A stretch of DNA of 14,378 bases, from positions 1-14,378 of the forward strand of contig CAZPMO010000123.1 of assembly GCA_964587515.1 (NCBI GenBank), given 5' to 3'. A model generated the notes under the pieces. It did no database searches, was not told the origin of the DNA, and saw nothing but the letters and a program-made list of their open reading frames with translations. The position numbers and the translations under genes are program-made. The DNA comes from CAZPMO01 sp964587515 (GTDB taxonomy: Bacteria; Pseudomonadota; Alphaproteobacteria; MPNO01). Below, in pieces: positions 7,941 to 14,378 of this stretch (within the stretch, counting starts at the first letter, position 1; each line of letters opens with the position of its first letter).

Positions 7941-7946
7941 AAGGAG
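7941..7946 (+). promoter_or_regulatory. Ribosome binding site of the molybdoenzyme large subunit
   Basis: AAGGAG lies 7 nt before the ATG at 7954 and supports that start. Confidence 0.75.
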
Positions 7947-7953
7947 CGTCCCC

Positions 7954-10698
7954 ATGGCCACGCGGCGGAAAATTTCGGAGCGCAAGACCGTTCCCGTTTA
8001 CTGCAACCAGTGCGTCGCCGGGCCCGATCTGCTGAATGTCGAGGTCGAGGACGGCGTCGCGACGCGGATCGATTCCAACTATGCGTTGGTCGACGAACAC
8101 CCCGGCGCCGGTCGGGTCTGCGTGAAGGCCTATGGGCTGATCCAGAAGACCTATAACCCGAACCGGGTGCGCCAGCCCATGAAGCGCACCAACCCCAAAA
8201 AGGGCAGGGGCGAGGACCCCGGTTTCACGCCGATCACCTGGGACGAAGCGCTCGACACGGTGGCCGAGAAAATGCGCGATATCCGCGCCCGCGGCCTGCG
8301 CGACGAAGAAGGGTTTCCGCGCTTCGCGGCGAGCTTCGGCGGCGGCGGCACGCCGACCCAGTATATGGGCACCTTCCCGGCGTTCCTGTCGGCGTGGGGG
8401 CCGGCCGATCTCGGCTTCGGCGGCGGCCAAGGGGTCAAGTGCTACCATTCGGAACATCTTTACGGCGAGCTGTGGCACCGCGCCTTCATCGTCGCCCCCG
8501 ACACGCTCACCTGCACCTATGTCATCAATTGCGGCAACAATGTCGAGGCGTCGGGCGGCGTCGCGGGTATCAAGCGTCAGGCGGACGCACGCGCGCGCGG
8601 GCTGAAGCGCGTCCAGGTCGAGCCGCATCTGTCGATCACCGGCGCCATGTCGGCCGAATGGGTGCCGATCAAACCCAAGACCGATGCGGCCTTCCTGTTC
8701 GCGCTGATCCACCGCATCGTGTGCGAGCGCGACTGGCGCGAGGTCTGCGACGTGCCCTATCTGGGCGAGGTCACCACCAGCCCCTACCTGGTCGGCCCCA
8801 ACGGCTATTACCTGCGCGATCCCGAGAGCCTGAAACCGCTGATCCGCGATCTCGCCGACGACGCCGACAAACCGTTCGACGCCGCGATCGCGTCGCCGGC
8901 GCTGGTGGGAAGTTTTACCGTCGCGGGCGTCGAGGACGGGCCGGACGGCGAGCGCTGGACTCATGCGGCGGCCGAGGCCAGGCCGGCCTTCCAGATGCTG
9001 ATCGATCACGTCACGAAATTCACCCCGGAATGGGCCGAGGCCGAATGCGACGTGCCGGCGGCCACCATCCGCCGCATCGCCGACGAATATCTCGCCCATG
9101 CCTGTATCGGCGAGACCGTCGAGATCGAAGGCCAGACCCTGCCGTTCCGCCCGGTGGCGGTAATGCTGGGCAAGGGCGTCAATAATGGCTGGGGCGGGTT
9201 CGAATGCTGCTGGGCGCGCACCCTGCTGGCGGCTCTGGTGGGTGCGCTGGAAGTGCCGGGCGGCACGCTGGGCACGGCGGTGAAACTCAACCGGCCCGCT
9301 GACAACCGCTTGAAGACGGTGCGCTCGACCGCCGACGGCATCATGGACTACCCGTTCAACGCCACCAGCCGCAACGAATGGGACGGCAAACCCCATATCC
9401 GCAACGCGTACAAGATGCTGGTGCCGCTGGCCGCCAACTCGCCCTGGTCGCCGGCGCTGGGCCCGGCCCACCTGCCGTGGCTGTTCCAGAAGGAATCGCC
9501 GGATCATTGGCCGAAGCAGACCAAGCCCGAGCTGTGGATCAACTACCGCACCAACCCCGCGATCTCGTCGTGGAACGCGCCCGAAGTGGCCGAGCGCATC
9601 GCCGAATTCCCGTTTACGGTTTCGTTCGCCTATACGTTCGACGAGACCAACCACATGGCCGACATCCTGCTGCCCGAGGCGACCGATCTGGAGAGCCTGC
9701 AACTGATCCAGATCGGCTCGACCAAATTCACCGAGCAGTACTGGAAGCATCAGGGTTGGACCATCCGCCAGCCGGTCGCCGATCCGGTGGTCGACACCAT
9801 GGACATGACGGACATCTCGACCGAACTGGCGCGCCGCGTCGGCATTCTCGAGGACTATGTCTCGGCCATCAACCGGGGCGCGGCGGGATGCCGCCTGACC
9901 GACCGCGACGGTACATACGACTATGCGCTGCCGACCGACGCGCCGCCCAAGTTGGAAGAGGTGTGGGACGCGGTGTGCAAGGCGGCGAGTCACGGGCTCA
10001 GCGACGGCGACGAGGTGCATGATTTGGACTGGTTCCGCGAGAACGCGGTGATGCTGCGGCCGTTCCCGCAACTTCAATGGTATCTCTATCCCGCCATGCG
10101 CGAGCAGGCGATGCGTTTCGAGATGCCCTATCAGGAACGCATCCAGCGTCATGGCGCGCAGCTCGCCAACCGCCTGCACGAAACCGGCATCGAATGGTGG
10201 GACCAGCAGCTCACCGAGTATCAGGCGCTACCCGAATACAAACAGTTTCCCGACATTTGGATCAACTATGCGCGCGAGGTCGGGCGCGACCCCGACGAGT
10301 TCCCGTTCTGGGCGTTGACGGCGCGCAGCATGCAATATTCCTGGGGCGCCAATGTGGGCATTCCGCTGATCAACGAGGTCGCCGACAATATCGCCGGCCA
10401 CCGGGGCGTGATCGTCAACCGCACGACGGCGCGCGGCATGGGCATCGACGACGGCGATCCGGTGGTGATCGAATCGGTGTCCGGCGAGACCCGCGGCAAC
10501 GCGGTGTTGCGGGAAGGCATCCGCCCCGACACGGTGCTGATGATCGGCCAGTTCGACCATTGGGCGACGCCCTACGCCAAGGATCTCAATCTGCCGAGCC
10601 TGAATTCGGTCACCGATCTGGCGCTGTCCCTGACCGACGCCACCGGCTCGGGCGCCGACGTGATGCGAATCCGCCTGCGCAAGGACGACGCATCGTGA
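7954..10698 (+). CDS. Molybdopterin-dependent oxidoreductase, catalytic subunit (DMSO reductase superfamily)
   Basis: Catalytic subunit of 914 aa that should bind bis-MGD and molybdenum (or tungsten). Seen: N-terminal cluster region YCNQC (C17, C20) with a further Cys in RVCVKAYG (C56, with K58 in the Cys-x-Lys position); PITWDEALDTVAEKM at 93-107; a substrate-side region GVKCYHSEH around C163, the best candidate metal ligand but not certain; LPEATDLES near 573; and the C-terminal MGD-binding domain at about 783-910 (FWALTARSMQYSW, RGMGIDDGDPVVIES). The third Cys usual in C-x2-C-x3-C is absent (P24). No Tat or Sec signal is present, so it should stay cytoplasmic. It overlaps the next gene, its electron-transfer/membrane partner. 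Cytoplasmic location and partner type resemble phenylacetyl-CoA:acceptor oxidoreductase (PadB) or sulfite dehydrogenase SoeA. The superfamily is sure; the substrate is unknown. Confidence 0.92.
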   Translation: MATRRKISERKTVPVYCNQCVAGPDLLNVEVEDGVATRIDSNYALVDEHPGAGRVCVKAYGLIQKTYNPNRVRQPMKRTNPKKGRGEDPGFTPITWDEALDTVAEKMRDIRARGLRDEEGFPRFAASFGGGGTPTQYMGTFPAFLSAWGPADLGFGGGQGVKCYHSEHLYGELWHRAFIVAPDTLTCTYVINCGNNVEASGGVAGIKRQADARARGLKRVQVEPHLSITGAMSAEWVPIKPKTDAAFLFALIHRIVCERDWREVCDVPYLGEVTTSPYLVGPNGYYLRDPESLKPLIRDLADDADKPFDAAIASPALVGSFTVAGVEDGPDGERWTHAAAEARPAFQMLIDHVTKFTPEWAEAECDVPAATIRRIADEYLAHACIGETVEIEGQTLPFRPVAVMLGKGVNNGWGGFECCWARTLLAALVGALEVPGGTLGTAVKLNRPADNRLKTVRSTADGIMDYPFNATSRNEWDGKPHIRNAYKMLVPLAANSPWSPALGPAHLPWLFQKESPDHWPKQTKPELWINYRTNPAISSWNAPEVAERIAEFPFTVSFAYTFDETNHMADILLPEATDLESLQLIQIGSTKFTEQYWKHQGWTIRQPVADPVVDTMDMTDISTELARRVGILEDYVSAINRGAAGCRLTDRDGTYDYALPTDAPPKLEEVWDAVCKAASHGLSDGDEVHDLDWFRENAVMLRPFPQLQWYLYPAMREQAMRFEMPYQERIQRHGAQLANRLHETGIEWWDQQLTEYQALPEYKQFPDIWINYAREVGRDPDEFPFWALTARSMQYSWGANVGIPLINEVADNIAGHRGVIVNRTTARGMGIDDGDPVVIESVSGETRGNAVLREGIRPDTVLMIGQFDHWATPYAKDLNLPSLNSVTDLALSLTDATGSGADVMRIRLRKDDAS

Positions 10699-12332
10699 CC
10701 CCACCCGACGGCACGCCGACCACGCCGCGCTGGGGGATGGTGGTCGATATCAACCGCTGTGTCGGTTGCCAGACCTGCACGATTGCCTGCAAACACGCCA
10801 ACGATACCCCGCCGGGGGTGCAGTGGCGGCGCGTGCTCGATGTGGAGCGTGGCGCGTTCCCCGATGTCGAGCGCCTGTTCCTGGTCACCGGGTGTCAGCA
10901 CTGCGCCGAGCCGTCCTGCGTGCCGGTATGTCCGACCGGCGCGACCCGTCAGCGCGCCGACGGGCTGGTGACCATGGATTACGAGACCTGCATCGGCTGC
11001 GGCTACTGCGCGATTGCGTGCCCCTATCAGGCGCGCACCATCGTCCACTCGAAAGACTGGTATTACGGCGCGCCGACCGCGCAAGAGACCCAGGTCGCCC
11101 ACGACGACCGCATCGGGGTGGCCAACAAATGCACCTTCTGCGTCGAGCGCGTCGACGAGGCGGTGGAGACCGGGCGCACGCCGGGCGTCGATCTCGACTA
11201 CACCCCGGCCTGCGCCGCATCGTGCATCGCGGGCGCGCTGAATTTCGGCGATTTCGCCGATCCGGAAAGCAACGTCTCCCGTCTCGCGCGCGACAACGCC
11301 CATTTCCAGATGCACGAGGAACTCGGCAACGACCCGCAAATCAAATATCTCTATGAAGTGCCGGGTGCGACGCCGGGCCGCGACCCCGACCCGGCAGATT
11401 TGTCCGACGAGCGTCAAGGCGATCCCACCAATCCACTGGTCGGCGCGCGCCAGACATTCTGGGATTACCGCGCCGCGATGAATTTCACCATGGGCGGCAT
11501 GGCGAGCGGGCTCGTGGTGGTCGCGTGGCTCGCCGCGCTGTACGGCCGCGCCAATGACGACTGGCTGTTCGTCGGCATGGGCGGCAGCGGGTTGCTGATC
11601 CTCTATCTGGCCGCCGGGGCCTTGATGGGGCTGGGGCTGTTCTTCGTGTTCCTGGAAATCGGACGCAAGCTGCGCTTCCTCTATGTGCTGCGCCGGCCGC
11701 AGTCGTCGTGGATGACGCGCGAGACCTACGCGGTGGCCCTGTTCTATCCGGCGCTGCTGGCCGATCTGATATGGCCGCACGTCGTCCTGCACGCGATTGT
11801 CGCGCTCGCGGCGCTGGCCTTCCTGTACAGCCAGGGGCGTATTTTGCATGCCGGCAAGGGAATCCCCGCCTGGCGGGCGCCGATGATGCCCTGGATGCTG
11901 GTTGCGACCGGCCTTTACGAGGGCGCCGGGTTGCTGGCGCTGGCCTCGGTGTACCTGAGTCCCGCCCCGGCCACGATCGCCGCAACATGGTCCGTGCTCG
12001 GCGTGCTCGCCGTCAACGCAATTATGTGGAACGCCTACCGGCGGGGCGCCGGGATGGGCCCGTTGGCGCGCCAAACGCTTGGCGCCGTGACGCCCGCCGT
12101 CCATCTCATCGGCCACGCCCTGCCGCTCATCTGTCTGATCGCGGTGCTTTTCGGGACGCCCGCGACCTCGTGGCTGCTCGGCATCGCCGGGGCGGCGGCG
12201 GTCGCCGGCGGAATCCTGTGGAAATTCACGGTGATCACGCGGGCTTGCCACCAGCAGGGCTTCGCGGTTCCGAAAATGCCCCGGCGCGGCTCCGGCGCGC
12301 GCGCCGCGCCCGAACGGCTACACGCGATTTAG
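10695..12332 (+). CDS. Fused four-cluster ferredoxin and DmsC/NrfD-type membrane anchor subunit
   Basis: 545-aa electron-transfer subunit. Residues 15-225 are a DmsB/NrfC-like ferredoxin with 16 cysteines for four [4Fe-4S] clusters: C22/25/28/32, C67/70/75/79, C99/102/105/109 and C146/149/173/177. After a Pro/Asp-rich linker (about 223-250), about eight hydrophobic stretches run from 267 to 512, including the anchor-like segments RPQSSWMTRE (335-343) and GKGIPAWRAPMMPW (387-400). This matches DmsC/NrfD quinone-interacting anchors, normally a separate gene. It should pass electrons between the molybdenum subunit and quinone. GTG at 10695 overlaps the upstream TGA (GTGA, 4 nt), implying translational coupling; ATG at 10737 is an alternative. 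The reading frame is open far upstream of this start, but that part lies across the catalytic gene. The 3' end overlaps the convergent gene by 4 nt. Confidence 0.9.
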   Translation: MTPPDGTPTTPRWGMVVDINRCVGCQTCTIACKHANDTPPGVQWRRVLDVERGAFPDVERLFLVTGCQHCAEPSCVPVCPTGATRQRADGLVTMDYETCIGCGYCAIACPYQARTIVHSKDWYYGAPTAQETQVAHDDRIGVANKCTFCVERVDEAVETGRTPGVDLDYTPACAASCIAGALNFGDFADPESNVSRLARDNAHFQMHEELGNDPQIKYLYEVPGATPGRDPDPADLSDERQGDPTNPLVGARQTFWDYRAAMNFTMGGMASGLVVVAWLAALYGRANDDWLFVGMGGSGLLILYLAAGALMGLGLFFVFLEIGRKLRFLYVLRRPQSSWMTRETYAVALFYPALLADLIWPHVVLHAIVALAALAFLYSQGRILHAGKGIPAWRAPMMPWMLVATGLYEGAGLLALASVYLSPAPATIAATWSVLGVLAVNAIMWNAYRRGAGMGPLARQTLGAVTPAVHLIGHALPLICLIAVLFGTPATSWLLGIAGAAAVAGGILWKFTVITRACHQQGFAVPKMPRRGSGARAAPERLHAI

Positions 12333-12664
12333 CGCTTTTTGTTGCGGTCGCAAAACTTGGCGACCAGGACCACCGAGACCGGTGCGAAATTGAAAATCAG
12401 TACGTCTTTAAAGTGCCGCGCGGCGATGGCGATAAGCTGCCCCCCGTCGTTGCCGGAGAGCCCCGAGGCGCCGTAATGGTCGAAAATGTCGGCCCCCTCG
12501 ATCAAGAATGAAATAATCAGGCCGGGAACCAGCGCTACGGCGGAATTTAGTTGACGCCGCGCCAGCAGGGTGGTCAGCAGGTAACAACCGAGCCCCGCGA
12601 AGATCAAGAAGGCTTCGCCCGGGAGCGGCACCGCCGTCTGCAATATCAGTTTCAGATGATCCAT
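12329..12664 (-). CDS. Small integral membrane protein of unknown function
   Basis: 111 aa, not recognised as a named family. Three hydrophobic segments are visible: about 15-34 (GEAFLIFAGLGCYLLTTLLA), 41-56 (SAVALVPGLIISFLIE) and 88-103 (VLIFNFAPVSVVLVAK). The polar stretch EGADIFDHYG follows the second segment and RHFKDVLIF precedes the third; these acidic and His residues at a membrane edge could be functional, but that is speculation. The C-terminus is basic (DRNKKR). ATG at 12664 was chosen; a TTG at 12688 would add eight residues. Neither has a good ribosome site. A plausible promoter lies at 12697-12725. The stop overlaps the end of the convergent ferredoxin/anchor gene by 4 nt. Composition and clean hydrophobic pattern support it being real. 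Confidence 0.65.
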   Translation of the reverse strand: MDHLKLILQTAVPLPGEAFLIFAGLGCYLLTTLLARRQLNSAVALVPGLIISFLIEGADIFDHYGASGLSGNDGGQLIAIAARHFKDVLIFNFAPVSVVLVAKFCDRNKKR

Positions 12665-12696
12665 GCTTGCTCGAGCGCGCTCGGCCAAGGGAGATG

Positions 12697-12725
12697 TTCA
12701 TAATTACCGCTAATACGGCATTCAA
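12697..12725 (-). promoter_or_regulatory. Possible promoter of the small membrane protein gene
   Basis: On the minus strand TTGAAT (12725-12720), a 17-nt spacer and TATGAA (12702-12697). Each box matches the sigma-70 consensus in 4 of 6 positions, in an AT-richer gap before the gene. Confidence 0.3.
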
Positions 12726-12742
12726 TTAAATAGAAGCAGCGG

Positions 12743-13525
12743 TCAGTGAATGGTGGCCGTTTCCGGATGAATTAACCGGCGCTGATTGAGCGCGGGTGCT
12801 GTCGATACCATCGCCGGGACGCTGCTTAGCCAATCGGCCAGCGGTTCGGTGAGGGGCGAGCGCCGGGCCCAGCGCGCGCCCCGCTGACAGGTGCGGCGGA
12901 TCGCCTCGTTCGTTGCATCGTCGGCGAGACCGGATCCGTCGGGCCGCATTGACGCCCACCGGGAATCGCCGACGCTGTTGAGAACGACGTGCATGCGGAT
13001 GCACATATGCAGCGTGCCGAAACACGAGAGATAATGGTAAGGGTCGCCCTTGTAATGGTCGCCCGCGAAAATTTTCGTGTGACGGTCCAGCAGGCGGCTT
13101 TCCAGTTCCGGGTTATCGGGTGTGTGCTCGTCCCCCAGCAGCCAGGCGACGTCGTCCATGGGATCGTGCCGCCCGCAATGTTTCCAGTCGAACCATGCGA
13201 CGATGCCGTCTCCGCGCACTTTCGCGTTGGTCGGTCGCGCATCCCATTTGACGAACGCGTCATTTTCGGTGTCGAGCAACCATCGAAGCTCGTCGGCCGG
13301 CAGTCGCGGCGCCGGCAGGCCCAGCCGTTCGCCAATCCGTTCCGGCGCGTTTATGAGATTTTCCAGCCATCCAGGACGGGCGCCAATTCTGGGAACACGA
13401 CGTGAGAGGTCCACTGCTCTCGCGGCCGACTGGATTGAAGCGAGACCGTTCAAGGCGGAATCGAGCCAGCTCTCCATCAGCCCGTCCGGGGATTGCGCCA
13501 GGTCATCGAGCACCAGATAGCACAG
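12743..13525 (-). pseudogene. APH-like phosphotransferase fragment lacking its N-terminal lobe
   Basis: C-terminal part of a small-molecule kinase of the aminoglycoside phosphotransferase/choline kinase-like fold. The first recognisable residues are LVLDDLAQSPDG (from about 13522), which match the hinge region (LVLEDL-like) of these kinases. From a count starting at the GTG at 13513, KWDARPTN holds catalytic D91 and N96 (the D-x4-N of the usual HGDxxxxN, with HG replaced by KW). WFDWKHCGRHDPMDDVAWLL holds metal-binding D109 and the structural D120/D121. The ATP-binding N-lobe, about 90-100 residues in relatives, is missing. Upstream of about 13525 the frame stays open but reads antisense to the HlyD fragment. 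There is no proper start or ribosome site; GTG at 13513 is the first start codon. Probably inactive. The lost substrate specificity cannot be judged. Confidence 0.72.
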
Positions 13526-14329
13526 CGCGAGACCGAGCTCACGAGCCTGAATGAACAGGCGAAATCGCTGCGGGAACGAATAAATATCACCGGTCAGATG
13601 TTGTCGATGCGCAAGAAGCTCGTCGACAAAGGGCTGATCTCGCGGATCATCTATCTCAACACCAAACAGGAATACAACACGGCGGAGCGGGAGTACGGGA
13701 AAAACCGCGGCGTCGCGAAGCGCACGAAAGGCGCCATCGCCGAAGCCCGCGGCAAGCGCGCCCAGCTCGACGCCGAGCTTCGCAACGAAGCCGCCGTCAA
13801 TCTGGGCCAGGCCGCCAGCGAGCTGACGCAGCTACGACTGGCCGTCGACAAACTGCGCGACCGGTTTCAAAGACTCGAAGTTCGCGCGCCGGTGCGCGGC
13901 ATCGTCAAGGGTTTGAGCGTCAACACCATCGGCGGTGTCGTGGCGTCGGGTGGCGTGATCGCGGAAATCGTGCCGCTTGATCGCGAACTGGTCGTCGAGG
14001 CGCGTCTGTCGCCATCCGACATCGGCCACCTGAAAGTCGGCCAACCGGTTTCGGTGAAGGTGCAGACATTCGACTTCGCGCGTTACGGCACCATAACCGG
14101 GCAAATCGACAGAATTTCGGCGTCCACCTTCCAGGACGAGGAAGGCGCCACATACTACAAGGCCAACGTGGTTCTCGACCGCAACTATGTCGGAAACAAT
14201 CCCGCGAAAAATCCGATCCTGCCCGGCATGGTCGTCGACGCCGACATCAGCACCGGCCATCGCACGCTGCTACGCTACTTGTTGCGTCCGGTTTACGAGT
14301 CCCTCGATCGCGCCTTTGCCGAGCGTTAG
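13520..14329 (+). pseudogene. HlyD-family membrane-fusion (periplasmic adaptor) protein, N-terminally truncated
   Basis: C-terminal two-thirds of a type I secretion adaptor. Seen: coiled-coil hairpin IAQRETELTSLNEQAKSL through LGQAASELTQLRLAVDKL, with the hairpin-tip region KLVDKGLISRIIYLNTKQ; the second lipoyl half-motif RLEVRAPVRGIVKGLSVNTI; the beta-barrel segment with VGQPVSVKVQTFDFARYG; and the family end ILPGMVVDADISTGHRTLL-x-YLLRPV. Full HlyD/LapC-like proteins are about 430-470 aa. Here the cytoplasmic tail, inner-membrane helix, first lipoyl half and first coil are absent. The first in-frame start is TTG at 13493, which lies inside the opposing phosphotransferase sequence and has no ribosome site. 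Without the membrane helix it could not pair with its ABC transporter; none is in this window. The stop is TAG at 14327-14329. Confidence 0.8.
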
Positions 14330-14378
14330 AGCATGATCCAGCCAAATAGGACCATTTGACCGAGATTAGTCCGCCCCG
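14330..14378. repeat. Possible alphaproteobacterial intergenic palindrome, cut by the window end
   Basis: Just after the HlyD stop, GAGCATGATCCA resembles the start of intergenic palindromic elements common in Rhizobiales-type genomes, and CAAAT (14343-14347) can pair with ATTTG (14354-14358). The element runs off the window, so its identity is uncertain. Confidence 0.25.

Noticed and set aside
7894..10179. 761-aa minus-strand open frame opposite the molybdoenzyme gene
   Set aside because: Antisense shadow of a strongly supported gene. No motifs, no ribosome site, and shadow-like composition.
10077..10694. Upstream extension of the ferredoxin/anchor frame
   Set aside because: The frame is open for about 600 nt before 10695, but this part overlaps the catalytic subunit in another frame and its translation has no family features. 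The GTG at 10695 with a 4-nt overlap is the sensible start.
10572..12251. 559-aa minus-strand open frame opposite the ferredoxin/anchor gene
   Set aside because: Mirror frame of the membrane and cluster regions; no recognisable domain.
12670..12679. GAGCGCGCTC palindrome just upstream of the small membrane protein start
   Set aside because: A short GC palindrome in GC-rich DNA is likely chance; there is no second copy or promoter geometry to support a function.

Overview
The window is GC-rich with dense gene packing. GC-rich codon use, weak or GTG starts, and a SAM-domain/nucleotidyl-cyclase/ATPase/TPR gene together suggest an alphaproteobacterium, possibly Rhodospirillales- or Rhizobiales-like. 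That placement is inference, because no RNA gene or ribosomal marker is present.

Layout. 89-730 (+) is a ChaC-type gamma-glutamylcyclotransferase. 762-1580 (+) is a short-chain dehydrogenase/reductase. 1596-4973 (+) is a large gene encoding SAM domain, class III nucleotidyl cyclase, AAA-type ATPase and TPR-like helices. Two in-frame nonsense codons (3558-3560 and 4689-4691) interrupt it without any frame change. A strong GC hairpin flanked by A and T runs (5001-5037) separates it from a convergent secreted subtilisin-family protease (5062-6945, -). The protease has its own promoter (TTGATC-N17-TATAAT) in a strikingly AT-rich intergenic block (6958-7179). Next comes a nitroreductase (7180-7824, -), divergent from a two-gene molybdoenzyme operon. 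This operon holds a catalytic molybdopterin subunit (7954-10698) and, overlapping it by 4 nt, a fused four-cluster ferredoxin/DmsC-NrfD-type membrane subunit (10695-12332). The fused gene runs 4 nt into a convergent small membrane protein (12329-12664, -). The last part holds two gene fragments joined head to head: an APH-like phosphotransferase without its N-lobe (12743 to about 13520, -) and an HlyD-type membrane-fusion protein without its N-terminal third (about 13520-14329, +).

How it works together. The best-defined functional unit is the molybdoenzyme complex. The catalytic subunit has no Tat signal and the electron-transfer and membrane modules are one polypeptide. The predicted picture is a cytoplasm-facing oxidoreductase that exchanges electrons with the quinone pool, as in phenylacetyl-CoA:acceptor oxidoreductase (PadBCD) or SoeABC sulfite dehydrogenase. 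The substrate cannot be read from the sequence. The SDR and cyclase genes are 15 nt apart and probably co-transcribed, but the cyclase looks decayed. The HlyD/phosphotransferase junction is best explained by a deletion between two divergent genes, or by an assembly chimera.

I see no CRISPR array, tRNA, rRNA, insertion sequence, or convincing new defence or secretion system. The points most worth a second look are the double-nonsense cyclase, the head-to-head truncation junction, and the unusual three-cysteine cluster site plus fused subunit of the molybdoenzyme.
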